The notes under the pieces: generated by a model
The model's input: the letters and a program-made list of their open reading frames with translations, nothing else
Database searches by the model: none
Told to the model about the DNA's origin: nothing
Virus record (IMG/VR): IMGVR_UViG_3300034682_000239
Span: 1-37,515 of that record
Direction: 5' to 3' (one strand)
From: a virus
DNA: 37,515 nucleotides
Shown: positions 16,468 to 24,650 of the stretch, one piece after another
How positions within the stretch are numbered: the stretch's first letter is position 1
How the letters are laid out: every line of letters begins with the position of its first letter
Translations under genes and position numbers: made by a program

Positions 16468-17100
16468 TCAGCTTTGAGCTGCGTCCCCTTTGGCTTTTTT
16501 CTTATTGTCCTTTTGTTCTGCGGCCAGTCGGGCTGCTTCAGCCTGGCGTTGCTCTTCAGCCAGACGGGCTTCTTCGGCTTTGCGTTGCTCTTCAGCCAGA
16601 CGGGCTTCTTCAGCTTTGCGCTGCTCTTCGGCCAGACGGGCTTCTTCGGCTTTGCGCTGCTCTTCGGCCAGACGGGCTTCTTCGGCAAGCTCTTCCTGCT
16701 GCAGGATTTCCGCTAACTGTTCGCAGGTGATGAGGTCACCACATTCAAGTAACGGTGCAGCCTCATCGGGGGCCAACAACATAAACTGACGTTCGGTAAA
16801 GCTCTTGCCGAGGCGCTCAACGGAACGACCATCTGCGACGATAAAAACGCGCTTACCTGCCGCGACTGAATCAACAACCAAGCCCTGCAGCTCATTGGCT
16901 GTAACCGGCGTTAAGTCCCCGGTTAGTTCGTCCATGGTGAACAATTGGTCGTCATCATCCAGTTCAATGCCATCGACTAATGGCACCAAGCTGCCGGAAA
17001 TAACCAAGGGTTCGGCTTCTTCCGCCGTCAGGGTGATTAAGCCCTTGTGCTTGATTTCGCCGTTCAACTTGAACGGACTGGCAATTAAAAATTCTGGCAC
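16468..17100 (-). CDS. Mu gp35/HI1506-like protein with Glu/Arg coiled-coil repeats
   Basis: 210 residues. The N-terminal ~40 residues (PEFLIASPFKLNGEIKHKGL, then TLTAEEAEPLVISGSLVPL) look like the 'FluMu' N-terminal domain found in gp35-type proteins, which sit between capsid and gp36. A second similar half follows (ANELQGLVVDSVAAGKRVFI...FMLLAPDEAAPLLECGDLIT). Residues ~136-195 are tandem KAEEARLAEEQR units, a long charged helix, with a basic tail (KDNKKKAKGDAAQS). The role is unknown. A head-associated fibre or internal coiled coil is possible. Confidence 0.65.
   Translation of the reverse strand: MPEFLIASPFKLNGEIKHKGLITLTAEEAEPLVISGSLVPLVDGIELDDDDQLFTMDELTGDLTPVTANELQGLVVDSVAAGKRVFIVADGRSVERLGKSFTERQFMLLAPDEAAPLLECGDLITCEQLAEILQQEELAEEARLAEEQRKAEEARLAEEQRKAEEARLAEEQRKAEEARLAEEQRQAEAARLAAEQKDNKKKAKGDAAQS
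16515..16694 (-). repeat. Five 36-bp tandem repeats encoding 12-residue coiled-coil units
   Basis: Units start at 16515, 16551, 16587, 16623 and 16659. The middle three differ by only one to three bases, the first is diverged, and the last is truncated in similarity. Each encodes K-A-E-E-A-R-L-A-E-E-Q-R or a variant. Near-identical DNA copies mean recent expansion and likely copy-number change by slippage or recombination. The copies are contiguous, so this is not a CRISPR. Confidence 0.9.
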
Positions 17101-17113
17101 TTCGTCCTCCAGT

Positions 17114-17133
17114 CACCCGGCCGCAGCCGGGTG
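17114..17133 (-). other. Strong hairpin just downstream of the major capsid gene
   Basis: CACCCGGC (17114-17121) and GCCGGGTG (17126-17133) form a perfect 8-bp GC-rich stem with a four-base loop, 18 bases past the capsid stop and before the GGAGG of the next gene. There is no U-run, so it is probably an mRNA-stabilising or partial attenuation element that would keep capsid message high. Confidence 0.6.
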
Positions 17134-17150
17134 TCATGTTGAGCCGTGGG

Positions 17151-18080
17151 TTAAGCGACGTTCTGCAGCAGGTAGCCGGCAGTGATGCCGCTCAGGACTG
17201 CCGAACGGTCGTGGTTGACTGGATAAATCCAGGACTTCGCCGACTTGTCGTAATAAGGTTCTTCAACCAGCGGATTGCCATCGAGGGTATAGGTGTAACC
17301 AAATGACGGCTCTTCGATATTGACGTCACCCGTTTGCGGCGCTGCGTAGGCCAACACGACATCGGTGCCCCAGACATCGCTGAAGCTGCCGGCGTTATCA
17401 GCCACAACTGCGCCACCGACTTCGACTTTTTCGACATCCCACAGCGAGGCCAGCATTTCAGCGGTCACAGAGTCGCGGCCGGTGTATTTGAAGCGCTCGA
17501 TGATGTTGGCGTTGTTCTTGGCCGCCGCAAATGCTTTGGCTGACAGGATCACCACATTGGGATACATACCGATCGCAGCGCGGATGGCTTCTTTACCGGT
17601 CTCAATGTCTTTGCTTGGATTGTTCGCGTCATTGGTCCATTTGGCTGCTGCCAGGTCGACCTTTTGACCAGCCGGATAGTTGACAGGGTTTCGAGCCAGC
17701 TGGGCCTGCTCGTATTCAACGGCCAGTGACATCGAACTCATGACGTTGTTGACGGCACGTTGACCAAGCTTCACCCCCGGTACTGCGGCTTCATCCGCAT
17801 GTTCACGCGGTACGACACCTTCCAGGCTATGACTGGCCAGGGCAAACGGCTTACCTAAGTAACCGAACTGAATGCGCTTGGTATTGGTGCCTGGCGAACG
17901 TTGAGTGTTGTAAAGCACGAATGCTTCTTTACCAAACTCAATAACCTGACCGCCACGTTGGCTGACCGGTGCGCGTGGGAACAGCGCGTAGCCTACATGG
18001 CGTTGTTGGCGATAGCCCTGAGCATGGGTGGTTAAGACCGGGTCAACGACGCGGGCCGCGGCATTATTCATCTGTGGCAT
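17151..18080 (-). CDS. Major capsid protein
   Basis: 309 residues from ATG at 18080, with AAGGA upstream. It has features of HK97-fold coat proteins: an N-terminal arm (VDPVLTTHAQGYRQQRHVGY), an E-loop-like region (VIEFGKEAFVLYNTQRSPGT), a spine helix (VNNVMSSMSLAVEYEQAQLA), a P-domain motif PNVVILSAKAFAAAKNNANI and a C-terminal DVVLAYAAPQTGDVNIEEPS. It follows the decoration protein and protease, the expected order. It is not a close match to Mu gpT as I recall it and looks like the capsids of siphovirus-type transposable phages. A strong hairpin follows the gene. Confidence 0.85.
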   Translation of the reverse strand: MPQMNNAAARVVDPVLTTHAQGYRQQRHVGYALFPRAPVSQRGGQVIEFGKEAFVLYNTQRSPGTNTKRIQFGYLGKPFALASHSLEGVVPREHADEAAVPGVKLGQRAVNNVMSSMSLAVEYEQAQLARNPVNYPAGQKVDLAAAKWTNDANNPSKDIETGKEAIRAAIGMYPNVVILSAKAFAAAKNNANIIERFKYTGRDSVTAEMLASLWDVEKVEVGGAVVADNAGSFSDVWGTDVVLAYAAPQTGDVNIEEPSFGYTYTLDGNPLVEEPYYDKSAKSWIYPVNHDRSAVLSGITAGYLLQNVA

Positions 18081-18089
18081 GGTGGATCC

Positions 18090-18422
18090 TTAGTTTGGAA
18101 TTAACAGAACTTCGATACGGCTGCCGGCACCCGCTGCTGCTTGCAGCGCTCGGGCGACAACTTTACCGGCTGACTTGGTAACGGCCTGACCGGCTGCACC
18201 CACTTCAATTTCGGCGCCGTCGGCAATCGCGGCGGCGGCTTGCACGATGGCAGTGCCTAACACGTCGACTGGAAATGTTTCGCCAACCGCTGCATTGGAG
18301 CGTGCCACACCGGCAGTATTGCCTGCTGCAGTGGCCACAGCGCCCGTGGGTGACACGAAGCGTTCAGCAGTGATGACTGCGAGAGCTTTGCGCGGCAGTG
18401 TCAAAATCGGAAAACTTTGCAT
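18090..18422 (-). CDS. Head decoration protein (DUF2190-like)
   Basis: 110 residues. The pattern ITAERFVSPTGAVATAAGNT, GVARSNAAVGETFPVDVLGT and ADGAEIEVGAAGQAVTKSAG is the Gly/Ala-rich beta architecture of DUF2190 proteins, which sit between protease and capsid and trim or decorate the shell. Start ATG at 18422 lies 12 bases from the protease stop, and the stop lies nine bases from the capsid start. No cysteines are present. Confidence 0.72.
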   Translation of the reverse strand: MQSFPILTLPRKALAVITAERFVSPTGAVATAAGNTAGVARSNAAVGETFPVDVLGTAIVQAAAAIADGAEIEVGAAGQAVTKSAGKVVARALQAAAGAGSRIEVLLIPN

Positions 18423-18434
18423 GACTATTCCTTA

Positions 18435-19601
18435 TTAGCTGACCGCTGCAATGGCGGTGCTGTAATCGCATTTATGCTGGGCCTGATAGGCCAGCGCTTT
18501 GTTGTGTAACTCCAGACGTTCCGGATTTACCTGGTAACCTGCAGGGGCTGCAAAAGACGCCGATTCGGTATTGTCCGCAGCACCTGATTCGCCATAAGGC
18601 ACCCGAGCGGGTAGGCTTTGCATAAAGCCTTGAAACCACGCTTTGGAATTTGGGGTGGTCATTTCGCCATCTTCAGCAGCAAAGCTGACGACACTGTCGG
18701 CCGGGATATGCGCCATAAAGGCCACTAAGGCGTCCTTTTCCCGTGGCAGTAACTTGCCTGTTGTGATCAGCTGCTCTGCAAAGCTGGCAAATTCAGCCGT
18801 GCGGGATGCTGCCTGCGTTTGTTGCTCAAGCACTGCGGCCTGCTGTTCGCGAGCCAGCAATGCGGCTTCACGTGCTGCCAAATCATTTTCACGGGCGGCA
18901 AAATCGGCGGCAGCTGTGTTGTCAGCAACTGGCTTATTGTCGGTTTCAGTTGGTGCAGCAAAGCCCGGCATGACCGTAGAGTCAGACATGGCTTGGGTGT
19001 TTGCCGTCTCGACATCACGCACCACGTAATCAGGGATCACCTGGTCGGCTTCTTCCAGGCCGAACTTGCCAATCATCCAATCCCGCATCGAGCGCGCCAG
19101 ACGGCTCAGTGACCACAGCGCGTTATCAGCATGAGAAGCGGCAAAGTCGAAGGTGACGACGTCTTTATCATCCGCCGCAAAGCTGGCTGGTTTTAAACCC
19201 GGCAGTGCTGGTGCAGCAGCGCCCAAAAAACCCACATGACGCAGATACCAGCCTTCCGGCTTCGGGTTTGCTGAATGTCCTGGAGGAAACCAGGAAGCGC
19301 TCATTTTTGGGAAGCGGCCTTCGTTCACCAGTGCGGCAAACTGCGCTTCCACATCTTTAGGTTCAGCAGTGATAAGGCCATCTTTGATTTCAAGTTTGTT
19401 TACCCAGCCATACGCCGGGTCGTTTAACGTCGGATGTCCGACAACCAAGGGGGCTGCAAACAAGGTCGGGTCATAGGCAGCAACCGCCGCTTGCATGTCG
19501 GCCTCGGTAAAATTCCAGGTGCGACCGCTGACGTCGGTTTGTTGGCCGGTGCGGAAAATTTCCAGCGGCTTCGGGGCTGGTTTGGTTGCTGGTGCTGGCA
19601 T
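18435..19601 (-). CDS. Prohead protease with C-terminal scaffold (Mu gpI-like)
   Basis: 388 residues from ATG at 19601, chosen because GAGG lies five bases upstream. GTG at 19616 is an alternative. The N-terminal ~155 residues match the Mu I protein pattern (PLEIFRTGQQTDVSGRTWNF, APLVVGHPTLNDPAYGWVNK, then FPKMSASWFPP and GWYLRHVGFLGAAAPALPGL). The Ser in the SASW element and the His in LRHVGFLG are candidate catalytic residues. The remainder is charged and coiled coil (AREQQAAVLEQQTQAASRTA), like a scaffold. Mu makes a separate scaffold from an internal start; I see no clear internal ribosome site here. Confidence 0.82.
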   Translation of the reverse strand: MPAPATKPAPKPLEIFRTGQQTDVSGRTWNFTEADMQAAVAAYDPTLFAAPLVVGHPTLNDPAYGWVNKLEIKDGLITAEPKDVEAQFAALVNEGRFPKMSASWFPPGHSANPKPEGWYLRHVGFLGAAAPALPGLKPASFAADDKDVVTFDFAASHADNALWSLSRLARSMRDWMIGKFGLEEADQVIPDYVVRDVETANTQAMSDSTVMPGFAAPTETDNKPVADNTAAADFAARENDLAAREAALLAREQQAAVLEQQTQAASRTAEFASFAEQLITTGKLLPREKDALVAFMAHIPADSVVSFAAEDGEMTTPNSKAWFQGFMQSLPARVPYGESGAADNTESASFAAPAGYQVNPERLELHNKALAYQAQHKCDYSTAIAAVS

Positions 19602-19616
19602 GGTGTCCTCAGTCAC

Positions 19617-19789
19617 AGATTTTGATTTGGGATCAGAAAGTGACTTCAGATTGCCGATATCTCAGGGAAAGGTCTTTTGAACTCGGTCAAAATGTTCGGC
19701 AAGGGGAAAACAAGGCGTTTATAAACGTTTATGAGTGGGGCAAAGCCCCAAACCCGTCCACTGGTGGCGAGTAAGGGGCTTAAAACGCG
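19617..19789 (-). promoter_or_regulatory. Largest late-operon gap, with palindrome and hairpin
   Basis: 173 bases without a gene, between gpG and the protease. It holds a perfect 12-bp palindrome CGTTTATAAACG (19716-19727), continued by TTTAT, and a hairpin TGGGGC-AAA-GCCCCA (19736-19750) just upstream in transcription order. An internal promoter for the protease-capsid block or a regulator site is possible. No convincing -35/-10 pair was found. Confidence 0.35.
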
Positions 19790-20362
19790 TTACAGCGCGT
19801 TTGGTACGGAGGCGAGATTATTGAGGTATCGAATGGTCAGGCGGGCAATAAACTGTCTGTCTTCATCGCTGAGCCCTAAAAATGGACGGGCTGGCATATC
19901 AAACTCATAGTCGCTGACCGACACGGTCTGCACAAAGTTGGACTTCTTCTTTTTAACAAACCGGTTGCCCACAGTACCGTCTTTGTTTTGCCGGAAGTAC
20001 AGGTTCCGCTCACCGCCTGAACGTTTGATGATCCCACCGAACTGGTGGATGCCGGCATACTGGACATTGGTACCAAATGCCAGACCATTATCGTCAAACT
20101 GGCCCCGCAAGGTGCCCTGCAGGTAACCGCGCAAGGTCAGTATCTTGTCCTTGTTTTTGTGCTTACGCTTTAGATAGCGGGCCGACAATGGCTGCCAGGC
20201 TGCACCATCAGGACCGGTTTGTGTTTTAAAGCGCGCCCTGGTTGAGCGCATCATGTACTCATTGATCCGGGCAAACAGTGGCGCCGGGTGTTGTACCAGG
20301 TCTTGTAGCTGCGCCATTTTTGCTGCCACGTCCGAAGTGATGTCTACCTTTACGCCTGCCAT
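19790..20362 (-). CDS. Virion morphogenesis protein gpG (Mu gp31-like)
   Basis: 190 residues. The sequence fits the phage virion morphogenesis family: TRARFKTQTGPDGAAWQPLS near residues 50-70, LTLRGYLQGTLRGQF, and the NVQYAGIHQFGGIIKR motif (Y-A-x-I-H-Q-F-G-G), with ARPFLGLSDEDRQFI near the end. These proteins act in head assembly or head-tail joining. It lies between the gp30 head protein and the protease, as in Mu. Confidence 0.88.
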   Translation of the reverse strand: MAGVKVDITSDVAAKMAQLQDLVQHPAPLFARINEYMMRSTRARFKTQTGPDGAAWQPLSARYLKRKHKNKDKILTLRGYLQGTLRGQFDDNGLAFGTNVQYAGIHQFGGIIKRSGGERNLYFRQNKDGTVGNRFVKKKKSNFVQTVSVSDYEFDMPARPFLGLSDEDRQFIARLTIRYLNNLASVPNAL

Positions 20363-20453
20363 TGAAGCTCCTATAATCAGATTTCGCTATGGTGGATAGG
20401 CTCCCGGCAACAGAGCCGCCAAACACCATGGTTCCCCTGGTGCCGGCTGGGGG

Positions 20454-21710
20454 TCATTCTTCCCGTCGATAAATCCTGATGCCTACCCGTAAATCCTCGA
20501 TGTCCTGATCGCTTTTATACGTTGTAATTCCAGACCAACCATCCGGACTCCATTCAAAGACTGCCAGCGCCGGAATGTCTTCACCAGGCACGGTAAACCG
20601 AGCCAGATAACGCCGGCGGATGACTGGCTTTTTCTGGGCTTCGTGGTATTCCATCCGCACCCAGATTTCGTCAGGCTCCATCAAGCCCTTGGCCAGCAGC
20701 GCCATATAGGGGCCACGACCATTTTTATCCGCTTTCAGTTTTCCGGTTTTACGGGTCACAAAGAGATCAGCGCCAACTACCAGCGCATCACCCATCACAT
20801 CGCGCCAGACCACCGGCTCTGTCAGGGTGGCGCCGAACGGCTCCAAAAATGCCTTGGCGTACTGCTCGTCCGGCAAGCCAGGCTTTAGGATTTGACTGGC
20901 TGATACCTTGCGAGGCGCAGGCAACGGCGAGGCAGCCCGCCGATTTGGTAAACCGTAACCACCGGCACTACCACTAATGGGCGGCTCTGGCCGTTCCGGC
21001 GGTACCATACTTTCCAGCCGGCTGCGGCCGGGCGCATGTTCAAAGCCTGGGTCTATCCCCTCCGGTACCATTACCGTGCGCGGGCCGTCCGGGTGGCGCA
21101 GACCCACCCGTTGTGGCTGCAGGTTTATTGGTGGTGCAGTGTCTGGCTGTTTACCCTCTGCCTGCAGGTCATCTTCAGTGACACCTTCGACATAGCACTG
21201 GCAGCCCCAGCCATTGGGTGGATAGTGTGTTTTCCACCACGGATCTGATGCTGGCAGCGTCAGGCCATCCCAAAACAGATGTTCATGGCGAGGGTTTTCC
21301 ACTGCATCACTATGGCGATACCGCCAGTACGGAATGTCTTTTGTGTACTGACTCAACTGTGCCTGGCGGCCGGCGTTGTAGCTGCTGAACAGGTTAGTTT
21401 CGTAAATGACGCGGCTGCGCCATTCGCGGCCGCCTTTATAGTCCCAGCCGTGGCTGGCAACTATGTTGTCAAAGTCATCGCGAAACTGCTCCAGGGTACC
21501 GCCTTGGGCGATCACCTTTTCAATGGCGCTGCGAAAGTCGCCAAGCAACGCATCGCGGTTGGCACCGGCCACCATAAACGCCCAGTCGTGCTCTTTGCTG
21601 TATATGTCTGCCCAATGATTGGTCGGCATATTCAGCTTGCGGCGGAAAAAAGCTATCTGCTGCTCAAACGGGACAGAGCCATAACTGACGTTGCTATTAC
21701 TGCTGGCCAT
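20454..21710 (-). CDS. Minor head protein gp30/gpF with C-terminal PBECR2-like nuclease domain
   Basis: 418 residues, overlapping the portal gene by 14 bases. Residues ~20-190 are the SPP1 gp7/Mu F head morphogenesis domain: WADIYSKEHDWAFMVAGA, VIYETNLFSSYNAGRQAQL, HLFWDGLTLPASDPWWKT and PPNGWGCQCYVEG. After a Pro-rich linker (~200-265), residues ~268-418 (SQILKPGLPDEQYAKAFLEP, GDALVVGADLFVTRKTGKLK, GRGPYMALLAKGLMEPDEIW, VRMEYHEA, RRRYLARF, SPDGWSGITTY) fit the PBECR2 barnase/EndoU/ColicinE5-RelE-like domain found fused to phage head proteins. A few molecules per virion would carry the domain into the cell. RNase activity is inferred from the family, not shown. Confidence 0.82.
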   Translation of the reverse strand: MASSNSNVSYGSVPFEQQIAFFRRKLNMPTNHWADIYSKEHDWAFMVAGANRDALLGDFRSAIEKVIAQGGTLEQFRDDFDNIVASHGWDYKGGREWRSRVIYETNLFSSYNAGRQAQLSQYTKDIPYWRYRHSDAVENPRHEHLFWDGLTLPASDPWWKTHYPPNGWGCQCYVEGVTEDDLQAEGKQPDTAPPINLQPQRVGLRHPDGPRTVMVPEGIDPGFEHAPGRSRLESMVPPERPEPPISGSAGGYGLPNRRAASPLPAPRKVSASQILKPGLPDEQYAKAFLEPFGATLTEPVVWRDVMGDALVVGADLFVTRKTGKLKADKNGRGPYMALLAKGLMEPDEIWVRMEYHEAQKKPVIRRRYLARFTVPGEDIPALAVFEWSPDGWSGITTYKSDQDIEDLRVGIRIYRREE

Positions 21711-23190
21711 GTTGTTCCTGCACCTCGATACGACCTGCTAAATGGGCTGCGCTGTTGGCTTGTGCCATCGCTGCAGCGAAACCTTCCAGCGACAAGTCCG
21801 GATACAGTTCCAGCAACTGGTCCTGCAGCTGCTCTAACGACCCGGCTTTGTCGACCAGCGCTTTCACCTGGTTAATCCACTCTGCAAGTGCAGGCTCTGC
21901 GAGACTGCGTGCTGGCTCCAGCATTTGGCTGGGGGGCTGGAAACCAGTCGTGATGGCAGCGGCAAAGCTCGCCGGCTCTTTTGAGGCCGGGCCCGCAGGT
22001 GCCTGACCAAGTTGTGCCGGTACTGGCTCGGGCTGCTTTTCTTCAAAGCCATCGCCATAGGTCTGCTGGATGTACTGCAGGGTCGGTTTATAGCCAAGGG
22101 TAAGGATCTTGGTATCGCGCTCAGCACGACTACCCAAATCTTCCGGCGGCTCGATGTTACGAAAAACCCGTGGCAATTTGGCGCCAGGGAAATTCCATTC
22201 CACCAGCCACTTTACGATGCTGCGGTTGAATGACTCACAGACCAGGTCGCTATCCGCTTTGATGATGTCAAGCCTGACATCGCCCTGCAGGTCGTCATTA
22301 CCAAGCCGGCCCGGTGTGCCCTGGGTGCTGGCTGTCTGGCCCAAGACAACCTTGGCTATCGCCGCATCCATCCGGTCGTATAACGATACATAGTCGGCGG
22401 TACCGGAACGGGCCGCTTCAATCAGTTCGATTTCCATACCGTCAGGGATTGCTATACCTGAATCCGTTGAAATGGCCGCCAGAGCCTGCAGCAGTTTGCT
22501 TTTCTCATCTGGGCCGGCGTTCGGGCCGTATTTACCCTTGGCCGTTGGCTGACCAAACTTCTCCAGGAACAGCAGCCAGTACTTCAAGCCGTTGCGTTTA
22601 AAGAATGCCGGCCAGTAAAGCCAGTGGCCAAGGCCGGTCCCGTATGGGTCATCGTCATGATCTGAGCCGGTATTAAAGGCCCAGAATTTACGGTCTGGCA
22701 GTAGCTCGCCCAGCGGTTGCTGGTGGGTTTTCATGCGTAGCCGGCCATGGCCGTCGAAGCCAAAGCGGCGGCGGTTACGCACCTTAATGTCAGCCAGTAC
22801 CACATTGGCCCCGTCGCGCTCATAAATAGCCTCGCTGACTGCAAAGCCGTAATACACGCCAAACAGCATGCCATTGGTGACCCGGTCCCAGCCCACGTTG
22901 TTTAATTGTTCGCGGATAAAGTCGGCGGCCTTTTTGTCCTGGCGGCTGGTACCACCGGCATCCACTTGCCAGTTTTTACCAATGACTGCGAGCTGGCGCT
23001 GGCCGAAACAGGTTTTCACCTGGTCGTCGCGCAGCACCTCCGAATAAATCCGGTAGTCACCGCCACCGCGTAACTGCAGTACCGGGTCGCGAACCGGCTG
23101 CACAGCCAGCGGGTCGACGTAGCCAATGGTGATGTCGCGGCCATCGGCGGTGGTGGCGATTTCCTGCATGATGGGAGCGTTATTTGACAT
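21697..23190 (-). CDS. Portal protein (DUF935, Mu gp29-like)
   Basis: 497 residues, ATG at 23190 sharing one base with the terminase stop (TAATG). DUF935 landmarks are visible: LRGGGDYRIYSEVLRDDQVK, CFGQRQLAVIGKNWQVDAGG, VTNGMLFGVYYGFAVSEAIY, LKYWLLFLEKFGQPTAKGKY, VLGQTASTQGTPGRLGN and SFNRSIVKWLVEWNFPGAKL. The family forms the dodecameric DNA gate and head-tail junction. The C-terminal ~110 residues (Ala/Gln/Pro-rich, then ELYPDLSLEGFAAAMAQANS) are the usual variable tail. Confidence 0.92.
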   Translation of the reverse strand: MSNNAPIMQEIATTADGRDITIGYVDPLAVQPVRDPVLQLRGGGDYRIYSEVLRDDQVKTCFGQRQLAVIGKNWQVDAGGTSRQDKKAADFIREQLNNVGWDRVTNGMLFGVYYGFAVSEAIYERDGANVVLADIKVRNRRRFGFDGHGRLRMKTHQQPLGELLPDRKFWAFNTGSDHDDDPYGTGLGHWLYWPAFFKRNGLKYWLLFLEKFGQPTAKGKYGPNAGPDEKSKLLQALAAISTDSGIAIPDGMEIELIEAARSGTADYVSLYDRMDAAIAKVVLGQTASTQGTPGRLGNDDLQGDVRLDIIKADSDLVCESFNRSIVKWLVEWNFPGAKLPRVFRNIEPPEDLGSRAERDTKILTLGYKPTLQYIQQTYGDGFEEKQPEPVPAQLGQAPAGPASKEPASFAAAITTGFQPPSQMLEPARSLAEPALAEWINQVKALVDKAGSLEQLQDQLLELYPDLSLEGFAAAMAQANSAAHLAGRIEVQEQHGQQ

Positions 23191-24650
23191 TAAAAACCTC
23201 GGAAGTCATTGCGGCCGGCGACGGTACCAAAGCCGGTTTCGGTGATAATGGCGCTGGTGTTCTCGCCCAGGGCGCTCAGAGTTGGCCGGCGGCCGGTTGA
23301 TTGAAAGTCCAGATAAACGCCTGGTGTTGATGCTGCATGGACTGCAAGACCAAGTGCCCAGAAGTGGTCAGCGTGGCCGTCGACTGTGCGCTCAGCGGCA
23401 AAGCGAATGTTGCCTGCTGCAGTGACTTGTTTTGTCACCTGGCGCAGGTCAGCCCGGATTTTGGGGTCGTGTGGAATGCGCAGCAGGCGGTCTTCCATTT
23501 TGCCGCGAATTGGATAAGCCAATGCTTCCTTCACTTTGGGCGTAAAGGTGACAGCCTCAACCCGATGTTTGCCAAAAAAGTCCTGCGCATCATCCGCCCA
23601 GCCAATCCCCAAGCCGGTTGCGTCGATGCAAATCCGCTCGCAGCGCTGCAGCCATGGCCACATGATCGCTTCCTGTTCGGACTTGCGCATGTTTTGCAGC
23701 CGCTCAATGTGGCGGGTGTACAACACATCACCCAGCAGCTCTACTATCCACAACACGGTTAAGTCACTTTTGCGGCCGATGTCGATACCGGCAAAGAGCC
23801 GGCCACCTTCGATGGCTTGCCAGTTCGCGGTGGACGGATATTCGGCTGACGCAATGAGGTCGTATTCCAGAAACGCCACGTCATCGTCAGCAGGGTTGCA
23901 CATAAACTCCTGCTGAAAGCTTTCCTCGTCAGCACAGCCAGCGCGGACGTAGTCAAAATATCTGGCTTCGTCCATGTCCTGGCGCTCGTCGTCAGCGGGT
24001 AACATCTGCTGCAGCTTAAACAAAAAGCCTTGGTCCAGAGCGTCCTGCAGGGTGACACGATGCAGGCTGATCCCTTTTGGGTTGCCGTGTTCGCGCACTT
24101 CACGAATGAGCTGATTAAAGAAATTGTGGCTACCGCGATGGGTAGAAATTAATTCAAGGCTGCCGCCCCAGGTAATGCCCGGATAAGCAATGGCCCATAA
24201 CTGCCGGTTGTCTTTGTTCAGGGCAAATTCGTCCAGGATACGGCCACCGCGCTTACCCGCTTGTGCGTCCGGGTTAGAACTCATGCTGTGGATCCGGCGG
24301 CCACTGGCGAACTCCAACACATAAGCTGAGATTTTATTTTTGGCGTCAATGACGATTTCGCCCAAATCCCTAGCGGCCATATTCATGATGCCAGCCCACA
24401 TCTTACAGTCTTCGATAAATAACTTGGCCTGCAAATCATCACGGCTGCTGACCCACTGGTCATGGCGGGCACCCTGGGCCGCAGTGCGTTCGTCTGCAGC
24501 ATAGGCAGTTGACCAGGACAAACCGATTTGACGGGCTTTTTCCATACCTTTGAGGCGGCTGTTATCCATGATCCATTTGGACTGGTACGGTAGAAAAATC
24601 CCTTCAGGGTCTAATGGGATGCACTTGGCGTTGCCTTTGAATTTGCTCAT
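23190..24650 (-). CDS. Terminase large subunit (Mu gp28-like)
   Basis: 486 residues. An ATPase domain with Walker A-like KARQIGLSWS (residues 38-47) and Walker B RILDEFA (137-143; Asp140-Glu141) is followed by an RNase H-like nuclease domain beginning LFAGIDIGRKSDLTVLWIVE (Asp290) and continuing ICIDATGLGIGWADDAQDFF. This is the headful packaging motor: it would cut phage DNA with some host DNA on each side, as in Mu-type phages. The start ATG overlaps the small terminase stop by four bases. The length is normal for the family. Confidence 0.93.
   Translation of the reverse strand: MSKFKGNAKCIPLDPEGIFLPYQSKWIMDNSRLKGMEKARQIGLSWSTAYAADERTAAQGARHDQWVSSRDDLQAKLFIEDCKMWAGIMNMAARDLGEIVIDAKNKISAYVLEFASGRRIHSMSSNPDAQAGKRGGRILDEFALNKDNRQLWAIAYPGITWGGSLELISTHRGSHNFFNQLIREVREHGNPKGISLHRVTLQDALDQGFLFKLQQMLPADDERQDMDEARYFDYVRAGCADEESFQQEFMCNPADDDVAFLEYDLIASAEYPSTANWQAIEGGRLFAGIDIGRKSDLTVLWIVELLGDVLYTRHIERLQNMRKSEQEAIMWPWLQRCERICIDATGLGIGWADDAQDFFGKHRVEAVTFTPKVKEALAYPIRGKMEDRLLRIPHDPKIRADLRQVTKQVTAAGNIRFAAERTVDGHADHFWALGLAVHAASTPGVYLDFQSTGRRPTLSALGENTSAIITETGFGTVAGRNDFRGF

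Noticed and set aside
16422-16688. 88-residue minus-strand frame with KKPVWPKSSA-type repeats
   Set aside because: It is the off-frame reading of the 36-bp repeats inside the gp35-like gene, so its regular appearance is only an echo of that array.
16515-16694. CRISPR-like array
   Set aside because: The 36-bp units are contiguous without spacers and encode a coiled coil; no cas genes are present.
21279-21875. 198-residue plus-strand frame opposite gp30 and portal
   Set aside because: It spans the overlap of two well-supported minus-strand genes, has no ribosome site and no recognisable domain.
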